A stretch of DNA of 64,000 nucleotides from UBA1547 sp035399865 (lineage in GTDB: Bacteria; Patescibacteriota; Saccharimonadia; Saccharimonadales; Saccharimonadaceae). Position 1 is the stretch's first letter. The number at the start of each line of letters is the position of its first letter. The notes beneath the pieces were generated by a model. That model was not told the origin of the DNA. It did not search any database and saw nothing but the letters and a program-made list of their open reading frames with translations. The position numbers were made by a program, and so were the translations under genes. The DNA lies in the NCBI GenBank assembly GCA_035399865.1, contig DAOPJW010000004.1, forward strand, positions 55,650 through 119,649. The letters run 5' to 3'. This document shows, in pieces, positions 27,385 through 35,532 of the stretch.

Positions 27385-28479
27385 CTATAAACCATAACGA
27401 CTTTTATGTAAATTATAATGTTGTGTTATTTCCTCTGTTAATAATGCTCGGCTGTATACATAAGCATCGTTAATAATCATAGTTCTTCCAACAGTGTTTT
27501 GGCCCATTCTTGAAAAATTTGCCGTTGATGAATCAATTAGATAATTTGTCAATCCAGTAATAGTTATAGAACTGGACAAAATACCATTTCTATAAATTTT
27601 TGAAGTTTGATTATTACTATCATAAGTATATGTTACTTGATACCAATTTCCATCAAAAGGCACAGCAACAGTTCTAGCTGCTCTTCTTGTGCCATCAATG
27701 AATACATCACTATGAATATTACCGCTATTATAAGAGTCGTAAAAATACCAAGCTGGTGGTCTTCCTAATATCATAGTATCTTGTAATTGATTAAAGCCAG
27801 AAGTTCGTTTAATCCAAATCGACAAAGAAATTGCATATTTTATATTAAATTGATTAGCGTAAGGAATATTAACGTAATCATTAGCTCCATCAAAACTCAT
27901 CGCACCTCCAGCATCAGTCGTATAAGTCACACCATTAAACAAAGTGGCTTCAAGATTATTTCCGCTTAAATCACTCCATATGGTTCCTGATCCTGGATAG
28001 GACTCATAATTACCTGCATCAAGATGCATCACTAGACCATAGTCCAAACAATTACCTTCAGAAATTGTACTATTATTTTTTATTCTATAATTTAATTCAT
28101 TGATTGAAGCCGAAATGCAATATGTTTTAGAATTATTTATAGATGAATACTGGTATATTAATCCTGAACTTGATTTAACACATCTATTACTTAAGCTATC
28201 GGGTTGATTACAATTTATTGTAATTGGATAGTTATTATTTTCTACTAAAAACATTTCAAGTTGTTTTGAAGCATTATTTAAATCTGAAGATAAAGATGCA
28301 ATGTTTGCTTTTTCTGCAACCCCAACATAAGAAACCAAGACAATGATTGACAATATCCCGATGATAGTTACTACTATAATTAACTCAACAATAGTAAACG
28401 CAGAGTTATATTTAATATCGTATCGATAGTGAGTGCGTTTTTTTATTAAACCAAAAAAATCTGAAACGCACTTTTTCAT
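27385..28479 (-). CDS. Type IV pilin-like protein with C-terminal LamG domain
   Basis: A 364-residue protein with a prepilin N terminus: a basic leader of about 28 residues, likely cleavage in NSA/FTIVEL (Ala at -1 instead of Gly) and a hydrophobic helix IIVVTIIGILSIIVL. A pilin-like body with two Cys pairs leads into a concanavalin/LamG-like domain (about residues 148-364) with MHLDAG, WSDLSGNN, MSFDGANDYVNIP, SLSIWIKR and a terminal YSRALLTEEI segment. LamG domains usually bind glycans or proteins, so this may be a tip adhesin. TGcTATACT (hexamer 28487-28492) lies seven bases before ATG, so the mRNA should be leaderless. Confidence 0.87.
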   Translation of the reverse strand: MKKCVSDFFGLIKKRTHYRYDIKYNSAFTIVELIIVVTIIGILSIIVLVSYVGVAEKANIASLSSDLNNASKQLEMFLVENNNYPITINCNQPDSLSNRCVKSSSGLIYQYSSINNSKTYCISASINELNYRIKNNSTISEGNCLDYGLVMHLDAGNYESYPGSGTIWSDLSGNNLEATLFNGVTYTTDAGGAMSFDGANDYVNIPYANQFNIKYAISLSIWIKRTSGFNQLQDTMILGRPPAWYFYDSYNSGNIHSDVFIDGTRRAARTVAVPFDGNWYQVTYTYDSNNQTSKIYRNGILSSSITITGLTNYLIDSSTANFSRMGQNTVGRTMIINDAYVYSRALLTEEITQHYNLHKSRYGL

Positions 28480-28486
28480 GAGTTTT

Positions 28487-28495
28487 AGTATAGCA
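28487..28495 (-). promoter_or_regulatory. Leaderless promoter of the LamG pilin gene
   Basis: TGcTATACT with the hexamer at 28487-28492, seven bases before the ATG (28477-28479). Confidence 0.6.
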
Positions 28496-28524
28496 TTAGT
28501 ACTATAATAAAAACAAAAATAACA

Positions 28525-29121
28525 CTATTCGCTAACGCCAAGTTCAATGCGTTTAAATTGACGAATGATGAGATTCTCACCAGTCTTAGCAATGTTTTCT
28601 TTGACAAAATCGCCCACTGTTTGTTTTTCGTCTTTTATATAGACTTGGCTTAAAAGTACTTTTTCGTCAAAATGTTTCTTGACCTGACCATCGACGATTT
28701 TGTTAGCAATTTCGGTCGGTTTACCTTCGGCCTTAACCCGCTCTATAGCTTCATCACGCACACGCTTCATCTCGCTTACTGGAATGTCGGCCTCGCTAAT
28801 ATATTCGGGTGACATGGCTGCAATCTGTAAAGCAATCTCATGAACAAATAATTTAAAATTATCCGTTCTAGCCACAAAGTCAGTTTCGCAATTAACTTCA
28901 ACCAAGACACCGATACGTCCATTATGAACGTAACTGTCAATTAAGCCTTCTCTAGCTTCACGATCACCTTTTTTTTCTGCTTTAGTTAACCCTTTTTTTC
29001 TAAGAGACTCTAGTGCTTTATCAAAATCACCATTAGCTTCAACTAAAGCAACTTTAGCATCAGTTAAACCAATGCCAGTTATTTCTTTTAGCTTTTTAAT
29101 ATCATCAATAGATACGCCCAT
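28525..29121 (-). CDS. tsf: Elongation factor Ts
   Basis: A 198-residue nucleotide exchange factor for EF-Tu. It has the N-terminal UBA-like helix KLKEITGIGLTDAKVAL, the EFTu-contacting NCETDFVARTD segment (about residue 78-88) and a C-terminal EQTVGDFVKE pattern. It is shorter than the E. coli protein (283), as in small genomes that keep only one core subdomain plus the C-terminal module. It follows rpsB with two bases between stop and start and has GGAG upstream. Confidence 0.95.
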   Translation of the reverse strand: MGVSIDDIKKLKEITGIGLTDAKVALVEANGDFDKALESLRKKGLTKAEKKGDREAREGLIDSYVHNGRIGVLVEVNCETDFVARTDNFKLFVHEIALQIAAMSPEYISEADIPVSEMKRVRDEAIERVKAEGKPTEIANKIVDGQVKKHFDEKVLLSQVYIKDEKQTVGDFVKENIAKTGENLIIRQFKRIELGVSE

Positions 29122-29123
29122 CT

Positions 29124-29855
29124 CTATTTTTCTCCTTTTTCTTTTGCGTCTTTTGCATCAGCTGGTTTAGCAACAACGACACTGTCCGAAATAGCATTAC
29201 TGACGTAACTCAGTATTAATTTTATTCCTTTTATTGCATCATCATTACCAGGAATTACATAATCAATCAATGAAGGATCCGCATTTGAATCAACGACAGC
29301 AACCACAGGAATATTAGATATTTTTGCCTCTTTAATTGCATTTATATCTCCGATAGCATCAACCACGAACATCACCCCAGGCTTACCATTCAGATTTTTA
29401 ATACCACCGTATTTAGTATTTAGTTCATCAATTTCTTCTTGATATCTCTGTACTTCCAATTTTGAATATCTTTTTTCAAGATCACCAGAAGCCATCCTTT
29501 TTTCTAAATCTTTTAGTTTTTTAATCTGTTGATTGACTGTTGCTACATTTGTCAATACACCGCCCATCCAACGTTCAGTTACATATGGTTGGTTTAATGA
29601 TTCAGCCACTTCACGAACTATATCTTTTGAATGCTTTTTCGTACTAACAAATAAAATTTGCTTACCGCTAGATGCTACTTTTGCTAAAAATGGCAAAGCA
29701 ATTTCTAAACCGTCAACGGTCTTTTCAAGATTAATGATATGACTATCTTGACGTTTACTGTGAATATATGGTGCCATTTTTGGATTCCAATGGCTGGTTT
29801 TGTGTCCAAAATGGACACCGGCTTCGAATAAAGCCTTCATATCGACTTTTGTCAT
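29124..29855 (-). CDS. rpsB: 30S ribosomal protein S2
   Basis: A 243-residue S2 (uS2): LFEAGVHFGHKTSHWNPKM at the N terminus, then LFVSTKKHSKDIV, ERWMGGVLTN and PVVAVVDSNADPSLIDYVIPGNDDA-type regions, with a Lys/Asp-rich tail. It forms the classical rpsB-tsf operon. The ATG is seven bases after AGGAG. The leader is long for this genome and can fold so that the ribosome site is paired, as noted separately. Confidence 0.96.
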   Translation of the reverse strand: MTKVDMKALFEAGVHFGHKTSHWNPKMAPYIHSKRQDSHIINLEKTVDGLEIALPFLAKVASSGKQILFVSTKKHSKDIVREVAESLNQPYVTERWMGGVLTNVATVNQQIKKLKDLEKRMASGDLEKRYSKLEVQRYQEEIDELNTKYGGIKNLNGKPGVMFVVDAIGDINAIKEAKISNIPVVAVVDSNADPSLIDYVIPGNDDAIKGIKLILSYVSNAISDSVVVAKPADAKDAKEKGEK

Positions 29856-29863
29856 ATGATATA

Positions 29864-29991
29864 AACTCCTTTTTCTTCATTCGTACGCCCGATATTTATT
29901 CAGGAGTTATTGTACGAATTGTTTCATTAATTTAATTACCAGATAATTTTAACATCAAAAGAAGTATATAGCAATAGCTATCAATTGACAT
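29864..29991 (-). promoter_or_regulatory. rpsB promoter and structured leader
   Basis: Likely promoter: -35 ATGTCA (29986-29991), 17 bases, -10 TATACT (29963-29968), +1 near 29956, leader about 100 bases. In the RNA, ATTCGTAC (29919-29912) can pair with GTACGAAT (29886-29879), while AACTCCT (29908-29902) can pair with AGGAGTT (29870-29864), which contains the Shine-Dalgarno. The order a-b-a'-b' allows a pseudoknot or two alternative folds. Confidence 0.5.
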
Positions 29992-30019
29992 TGCTATTTA
30001 ATAAAAATGGTTTCGTATC

Positions 30020-30048
30020 TTTACAAATATAATAAAAACAGATATAAT
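30020..30048 (+). promoter_or_regulatory. rpmE promoter
   Basis: -35 TTTACA (30020-30025), 17 bases, -10 TATAAT (30043-30048), ten bases to ATG. Predicted +1 at 30055 leaves a four-base leader with no Shine-Dalgarno. Confidence 0.8.
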
Positions 30049-30058
30049 CTTACAGATT

Positions 30059-30379
30059 ATGAAAAAAGATTTACACCCTGATAATTATCGACCTGTTGTT
30101 TTTAGTGATGATGCAGCTGGTTTCGCTTTTCTTACTCAATCTACAGCACAAACAAACGACACTATAAAATGGGAGGATGGCAAAGAATACCCACTTGTAA
30201 AAGTACATATATCATCTGCTTCTCATCCATTTTTTACTGGTGAAGAAAAGATTATTGACACTGAAGGTAGAGTTGATCGCTTTAAGGCCAAATTTGCAGC
30301 TGCTGAGGCTCGTAAGACTGCACTTATGAACAAAGCTAAAAAAGCAAAAGTTCAAAAAACTAAGAAAGCCGAAAAATAG
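30059..30379 (+). CDS. rpmE: 50S ribosomal protein L31, type B
   Basis: A 106-residue bL31 of the cysteine-free (type B, zinc-independent) class: MKKDLHPDNYRPVVF, then the SASHPFFTGEEKIIDTEGRV-like motif and a basic C-terminal extension rich in Lys and Ala. L31 bridges the central protuberance and the 30S head. Start at the ATG at 30059, fixed by the promoter that leaves only about four leader bases. It has its own terminator at 30389-30421. Confidence 0.93.
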   Translation: MKKDLHPDNYRPVVFSDDAAGFAFLTQSTAQTNDTIKWEDGKEYPLVKVHISSASHPFFTGEEKIIDTEGRVDRFKAKFAAAEARKTALMNKAKKAKVQKTKKAEK

Positions 30380-30388
30380 CCTAGTTTT

Positions 30389-30421
30389 AAAAATAGACTG
30401 TCGTTAAGATAGTCTATTTTT
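30389..30421 (+). terminator. rpmE terminator
   Basis: AAAAATAGACT pairs with AGTCTATTTTT around an 11-base loop, with a T-run. The next promoter (prfA) begins within its last bases. Confidence 0.8.
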
Positions 30422-30450
30422 GTTACAATTAAATAGTGAGCGAATTATGA
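30421..30450 (+). promoter_or_regulatory. prfA promoter and possible leaderless 4-codon uORF
   Basis: Extended -10 TGtTACAAT (hexamer 30424-30429). Exactly six bases later stands GTG AGC GAA TTA TGA (30436-30450), whose TGA overlaps the prfA ATG (30447-30449) as ATGA. There is no Shine-Dalgarno for prfA. Confidence 0.5.
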
Positions 30451-31517
30451 CAAAAATAATGATAGATATCGAAAAACTTGAACTCGAAAAAAACGAGCTT
30501 TCCTCTTTTTTATCAAAACCTGATGCCTATTCGGACGATGATTTCTCTAAAAAGAATCGACGCCTTTTCGAACTAGATAAAATTATTGAAAACGCAAAAC
30601 TACGTGAATCTTTGGAAAAACAACTAATAGAAGCTCGCGAATTAGCCGAAGGAAACGACGAATTAGCAGAAGTTGCTCAACAAGAAATAATTGATATCGA
30701 AAATAAACTAGAGAAAATTGAAGAGAATCTATTCATCATGCTAACTCCCAAGGATCCGAATGACGATAAGAACGTAATCATCGAGATTAGAGCTGGTGCT
30801 GGAGGCGATGAGGCTAGTCTATTTGCATCTGAGTTATACCGCATGTATCTTAGATATTGCGAATCCCACTCTTATAAAACTGAGCTTATTAGCGAAAGCG
30901 TAAACGACAGCGGTGGGTATAAAGAAGTAATAATTGGAGTAAGGGGCGATTCACCATATTCCGTTTTAAAATTTGAATCAGGTGTTCATCGAGTCCAACG
31001 CGTTCCAGTTACAGAATCACAAGGTCGCATCCATACCAGTACAGTTACTGTCGCAGTCTTGCCTGAAGCCCAAGAAACAGACATCGAAATTGATCCAAAT
31101 GATTTAAGAATTGATGTTTTTAGAGCTGGTGGACACGGTGGCCAGTGCGTTAACACAACAGATAGTGCTGTTCGCATTACTCATATACCGACTGGAATTG
31201 TCGTAAGTAATCAGGACGAAAAATCTCAATTTAAAAATAAAGAGAAAGCAATGAGCGTTTTACGCAGTCGACTATTGCAACAAAAATTAGAAAAAGAACA
31301 AGAAAAATTAGCACGTGAGCGTCGGAGTTTAATCGGCTCGGGTGATCGTTCAGAAAAAATTCGTACTTATAATTTTCCTCAAGATCGCATAACTGATCAT
31401 CGTATTGGTTATTCTCGTAGTAATATACCTTCAGCGATGGATGGAAATATTGATGATTTAATCGAAAACTTGCAAAAATATGAGCGAGAACTTATTGCCG
31501 AAAACGCCAACAATTAA
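30447..31517 (+). CDS. prfA: Peptide chain release factor 1
   Basis: A 356-residue class I release factor for UAA/UAG. It has the coiled N-terminal domain, the recognition tripeptide region VPVTESQGRIHTS (P-x-T class) and the GGQ loop AGGHGGQCVNTTDSAVRI. I start at the ATG at 30447: a longer reading from 30420 runs through the terminator and -10 box of the promoter. Another in-frame ATG lies at 30459. The 3' end overlaps prmC by 38 bases, pairing the factor with the enzyme that methylates its GGQ glutamine. Confidence 0.93.
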   Translation: MTKIMIDIEKLELEKNELSSFLSKPDAYSDDDFSKKNRRLFELDKIIENAKLRESLEKQLIEARELAEGNDELAEVAQQEIIDIENKLEKIEENLFIMLTPKDPNDDKNVIIEIRAGAGGDEASLFASELYRMYLRYCESHSYKTELISESVNDSGGYKEVIIGVRGDSPYSVLKFESGVHRVQRVPVTESQGRIHTSTVTVAVLPEAQETDIEIDPNDLRIDVFRAGGHGGQCVNTTDSAVRITHIPTGIVVSNQDEKSQFKNKEKAMSVLRSRLLQQKLEKEQEKLARERRSLIGSGDRSEKIRTYNFPQDRITDHRIGYSRSNIPSAMDGNIDDLIENLQKYERELIAENANN

Positions 31518-32352
31518 AGAATGGTTAAATAAAGCTACCATCAAGATGTCTGAGGTGAATATCCCAACATCCAGATTAGATGCAGAGATTATTCTTTCGA
31601 GCATTATAAAAATGGATCGCTCATATTTGCATTCTCACCCAGAAAATATTTTGGATTACAAAGATTTAAAATCAGCGAACGAGAAATTAGAATTGCGAAT
31701 CAATCGTTTTCCGATAGCATACATTGTTGGACACAAGGAATTTTACGGTCGACGCTTTATCGTAGACCAGTCCGTATTAATCCCCCGTCCTGAATCAGAA
31801 ACAATCATTGAGATTTTAGAAAAAATAATCGAAAACAATAAAAACCTATCTAATGAAAAAATTACATTAGCCGATATCGGCACTGGCAGTGGCTGTCTAG
31901 GAATAACCGCTAAATTAGAATTTTCTAATCTGAAAGTAATTCTATCCGATATTAATTCGAATTCACTAAAAATTGCGAAAAAAAATGCAAAATCATTATC
32001 GGCAAACGTTACAATTATCAAAAGTGATCTACTAAAAGATTACGGAACGAATTTGGATATAATTATTGCCAATCTACCTTATGTTGATAAAAAATGGGAC
32101 CGCTCCCCAGAAACCGACTACGAACCTGACTTAGCTTTGTTTGCTAAAAAAAATGGCAAAGCTTTAATTGAAGAACTTATATCTGAAGCAAAAAATAAGG
32201 TTAAAAATAATGGTTATTTAATAATTGAAGCCGACCCCTGTTTGCATAATGAATTAATCAAATATGCTGAAAAATATTTTCTTCGTCTGTATGAACACGT
32301 AGATTATGTATTGGTATTTAAAAGATTAGTTTCGCCAATCGTTGAATGCTAA
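31480..32352 (+). CDS. prmC: Release factor glutamine N5-methyltransferase
   Basis: A 290-residue SAM methylase with an N-terminal helical substrate domain, RPESE before motif I ADIGTGSGCLGIT (about residues 128-140) and the catalytic NLPY in IIANLPYVD (about 190-197). It methylates the Gln of GGQ in RF1 and RF2. The ATG at 31480 lies inside prfA; an internal TTG start at 31495 is possible. The 3' end overlaps the convergent membrane protein gene by 27 bases. Confidence 0.93.
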   Translation: MSENLLPKTPTIKEWLNKATIKMSEVNIPTSRLDAEIILSSIIKMDRSYLHSHPENILDYKDLKSANEKLELRINRFPIAYIVGHKEFYGRRFIVDQSVLIPRPESETIIEILEKIIENNKNLSNEKITLADIGTGSGCLGITAKLEFSNLKVILSDINSNSLKIAKKNAKSLSANVTIIKSDLLKDYGTNLDIIIANLPYVDKKWDRSPETDYEPDLALFAKKNGKALIEELISEAKNKVKNNGYLIIEADPCLHNELIKYAEKYFLRLYEHVDYVLVFKRLVSPIVEC

Positions 32353-33120
32353 AACCAAGACTAAAATAATACCTATAGAAAATAGTAATGGCATTAAAAT
32401 ATCGTTGATGCGAATCTTTTGATTGTGATAAAACGAATCGTAAGATTTATAAACTATAAATGCGAAACAAGCTACTATTAATGACGCTTGGGGTAAAAGT
32501 AAATTATTTATTATCGGTAATCTATAGGCTATCGTCCAGTGATATGCTAGCCAACTTATTTCGGCGATTATCAGCCCCCAAGCAATACTAAGAAGCAATA
32601 TATGGTTTTCATTATCATAGCTATTCAAGACATGCCTTGCAGTAGCATATCCGACTAACCAAGATAATAAAACAACCGCCGATGAAGGCCACCCGAAAGT
32701 AGCACTAAATATTGTAGTAATCCCCACGAATAGTGCCGTTCCAGCCTGAGCTACAATGTATATTCTCTTTGATTTTGGTCGAATTATTAAAAGCCATGTT
32801 ATATATAAAATAACTAAAATAGCATGAGCTATGGTACTTTGAATATCACCAATAACCGAAGGATTTGAATTATACAATAAAATTATATATCCGATGCTCA
32901 CTATAAAACTTACTAAATCAGCCTGAACATTAGCAAACCAAAATCGTGGTCTTACTGCCAAGACTCGCCATTTGCTTAGCAGTACCAATAAAAAACTTGG
33001 CCAAAGTAAGCCTGTAATTCGGATTAAGGCCATCAATAATATTGCCATGCCAATATTAAGTAAGACATATACGACTTCACTCAAAAACGAACGCCGTTTG
33101 ACAACCTTTAAAAATTCCAT
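32326..33120 (-). CDS. Conserved hypothetical integral membrane protein
   Basis: A 264-residue protein with about seven or eight hydrophobic segments spread over its whole length and few polar stretches. I do not recognise a catalytic motif. The first span region VYVLLNIGMAILLMALI is followed by a basic SKWRVLAVRPRFW loop. The ATG at 33120 is ten bases after TGaTATACT (hexamer 33131-33136), which predicts a four-base leader. It is convergent with prmC and downstream of the LCP gene. A small transporter-like or scaffold role is possible but not shown. Confidence 0.7.
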   Translation of the reverse strand: MEFLKVVKRRSFLSEVVYVLLNIGMAILLMALIRITGLLWPSFLLVLLSKWRVLAVRPRFWFANVQADLVSFIVSIGYIILLYNSNPSVIGDIQSTIAHAILVILYITWLLIIRPKSKRIYIVAQAGTALFVGITTIFSATFGWPSSAVVLLSWLVGYATARHVLNSYDNENHILLLSIAWGLIIAEISWLAYHWTIAYRLPIINNLLLPQASLIVACFAFIVYKSYDSFYHNQKIRINDILMPLLFSIGIILVLVLAFNDWRN

Positions 33121-33144
33121 ATCTACAAGTAGTATATCATGATA

Positions 33145-34809
33145 TTATTCAATCTCTTTTGTGATGGCCCCAAAAATAATCACGAATTTTACATCTTCAT
33201 CAACAGTAACTGGTGGAGCTGTTGTTTTAATGGTCACTTTAAATGTTTCGGTCAGTTTATTAGCAGTTGCAATATTACCATTTCCTATCTGATATATTTC
33301 TACCTCTTCGTATGTACCGCTTGGTGCGTTATCTATCGAAGAAATCGTGAAGCCGCTTAGTGACAATTTGTCAGCCTCTGATTGAGCAAGACCAACCTGA
33401 CCGCTACCATTCAATACGACTATCGGTGCTGACTCTCTAATTAACGGATCACTACTAAAATTTTTTGCAATCAGGGCTTGAATTTCAGAATAATCATAGA
33501 TTCCAGCTTTAGGCATTACTACACTAGAATCACCATACATACCAGTACTCATAACAGGGTTGTTTTTGTCAACAAGACTTATCGTGTGTACGTCCGACGA
33601 CTTAATATCAGATGCTAATTTCATCAAAGTTTGAATTTCGTCAGTCGCAATATTCGTTCGTAAATTGTCCCCTAAAGCATCAATCATTTTCGTAACCGCA
33701 CTTAGATTCGTTAAAATCCCAGTAGTCATTGCCTTTTCTTTTATTGACGACATTATCTTTTGCTGGTTTTTCTCTCTATCGAAATTTGAATTAGCCAGAC
33801 CGTAAGTTGGAGACACATCACCTCTCGCCATTGCTAGGAATAATGCATGTTCTCCATCCAAGTGGTTTATACCGTTGTCATATTTAACTAAATAACAAGT
33901 ATAGTTACATCTCCAATCAAAATTTCGATCTAAAATACCAGGATCTCCATTGCTTCCTTGAATATCTACGTCAATTCCGCCAATAGCATCAACAACTTCT
34001 TTTATAACCGTATGATTAACATGGACACCATATTGAATATCCAACCCAAAAATGTCACCGATAAATTCTTGGGTTTTTATTAAACGATCCTGTTCATCTT
34101 CTTTAGCCTCACCACCATTCGAACATATGAAATACTCGTTAATTTTGCCTGCATATCCAGAATTACATGCCATCCCATATTCAACATATAAATCACGAGG
34201 AACACTAAACATATACATGTTTTTATTTTTCTGATCGACACTAACGATTAATATTGAGTCAGTTAAGAAAGCACCTCCATGATTAGGATCATCTTCAGAA
34301 GTTCCCACTAATAAAAAGTTGCTTCGACCATTTTCATCTTGCTTTAGCTCTTTAGTTTTAAAAATATCCATAATATTACCATTAAAGACATTATCGCCAG
34401 CATTAACTATCTTGTATAAGGTATAGCTACCAGCACCTAAAACTGAAAGTACTATTAATATTACAAGTAATTTAATGAATTTGCGGAATCTGTTTTGGGG
34501 TTTTTTATTAAGTCGAGATAAGCGACGACGTTTCAAAAAACTTATTTTTTTATCATTTTCATATTGATTTTGACTATCTAAACTATCGATTTTAATTAAA
34601 GATTCATCAATATCAGATCGACCTAAACCATAGCCTTCTTTTTGTTTACCTAATTTTCTCAACGTATCACCACTGGCTGTATGAAGTGGTCTACTGTCTG
34701 AAATATTAACATTAGAACGCTTTATCGGTTTTATATTATGCAAACTACCTAATCTATCTCCCGGTTTTCTTGGGATAAAACCATCTATAGCTGGACGTTT
34801 TTTATTCAT
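33145..34809 (-). CDS. LytR-CpsA-Psr (LCP) family protein with LytR_C domain
   Basis: A 554-residue envelope enzyme. A long basic, disordered cytoplasmic N terminus leads to one span (about residues 110-130), then the LCP domain with DSILIVSVDQKNKNMYMFSVPRD, where the conserved Arg/Asp contact the lipid pyrophosphate, and a C-terminal LytR_C domain (PIVVLNGSGQVGLAQSEA onward). LCP proteins attach lipid-linked glycopolymers to peptidoglycan in monoderm bacteria. Two internal Cys pairs (WRCNYTCYLV and the earlier ACNSG, FICSNG) could form disulfides. It is divergent from the signal peptidase gene. Confidence 0.9.
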   Translation of the reverse strand: MNKKRPAIDGFIPRKPGDRLGSLHNIKPIKRSNVNISDSRPLHTASGDTLRKLGKQKEGYGLGRSDIDESLIKIDSLDSQNQYENDKKISFLKRRRLSRLNKKPQNRFRKFIKLLVILIVLSVLGAGSYTLYKIVNAGDNVFNGNIMDIFKTKELKQDENGRSNFLLVGTSEDDPNHGGAFLTDSILIVSVDQKNKNMYMFSVPRDLYVEYGMACNSGYAGKINEYFICSNGGEAKEDEQDRLIKTQEFIGDIFGLDIQYGVHVNHTVIKEVVDAIGGIDVDIQGSNGDPGILDRNFDWRCNYTCYLVKYDNGINHLDGEHALFLAMARGDVSPTYGLANSNFDREKNQQKIMSSIKEKAMTTGILTNLSAVTKMIDALGDNLRTNIATDEIQTLMKLASDIKSSDVHTISLVDKNNPVMSTGMYGDSSVVMPKAGIYDYSEIQALIAKNFSSDPLIRESAPIVVLNGSGQVGLAQSEADKLSLSGFTISSIDNAPSGTYEEVEIYQIGNGNIATANKLTETFKVTIKTTAPPVTVDEDVKFVIIFGAITKEIE

Positions 34810-34914
34810 AAATACTCATAATACTATACCGAACTTTATAACATATTAAAACTCTTGAAATACTAATGGTTTTTGCTATCATTTAGTTTTTAAAAAGTGT
34901 ATAGTTAAATTTAT

Positions 34915-35529
34915 ATGAAACTTGGTTTTTTTGAGCGTCATCAATTTGTAAAAGATGTAATCGGTTTTACTGTTTTCGTTTCATGCGTAATGATTGGCAC
35001 TTTTTTTATTAATACATTCGTATTTCGCAGTTTTAACGTCATTGGCCCAAGTATGGAAAGTACTTTATATACTGGCGATAGATTAGTCGTTAATCGCCTA
35101 CCAGTTACTTGGTCTCAGTTAAAAAATGAAAGCTACATACCAGAACGAGGACAAATTATTGTATTCAAAAATCCACATTTTTCAATAGGAATATCTGGTA
35201 ATGGAGAAAACAACGAGTATATCGTAAAAAGAGTAATAGCATTCCCAGGTGAAACTGTAAAACTTAAAGATGGAAAATATACTGTATTTAATTCAGAATA
35301 TCCAAAAGGATTTAATCCAGATGACAATAATAATGGAGAGCCAGGTAGCTACACTACAGGATCAGGTTCATGGGTGGTTCCTAATGGAGAATTATTTGTA
35401 TCAGGAGACCACCGCCAAGGAAATTATTCTTACGATTCGCGTAATGGACTTGGAACAATACCTCTCTATAATTTAATAGGCCCAGTCGTATTAAGAATAT
35501 TTCCGTTTGATAATATCAGAACTTTTTGA
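34915..35529 (+). CDS. lepB: Signal peptidase I
   Basis: A 204-residue S26 protease with one N-terminal span (about residues 17-38). The catalytic Ser lies in GPSMESTLYTGDRLVVNR, the Lys in YIVKRVIAFPGE, and the C-terminal box is SGDHR in VSGDHRQGNYSYDSR. It removes signal peptides of Sec-exported proteins. TATAGT (34900-34905) nine bases upstream suggests a leader of about three bases. It is convergent with parB, with three bases between the stops. Confidence 0.94.
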   Translation: MKLGFFERHQFVKDVIGFTVFVSCVMIGTFFINTFVFRSFNVIGPSMESTLYTGDRLVVNRLPVTWSQLKNESYIPERGQIIVFKNPHFSIGISGNGENNEYIVKRVIAFPGETVKLKDGKYTVFNSEYPKGFNPDDNNNGEPGSYTTGSGSWVVPNGELFVSGDHRQGNYSYDSRNGLGTIPLYNLIGPVVLRIFPFDNIRTF

Positions 35530-35532
35530 AAA

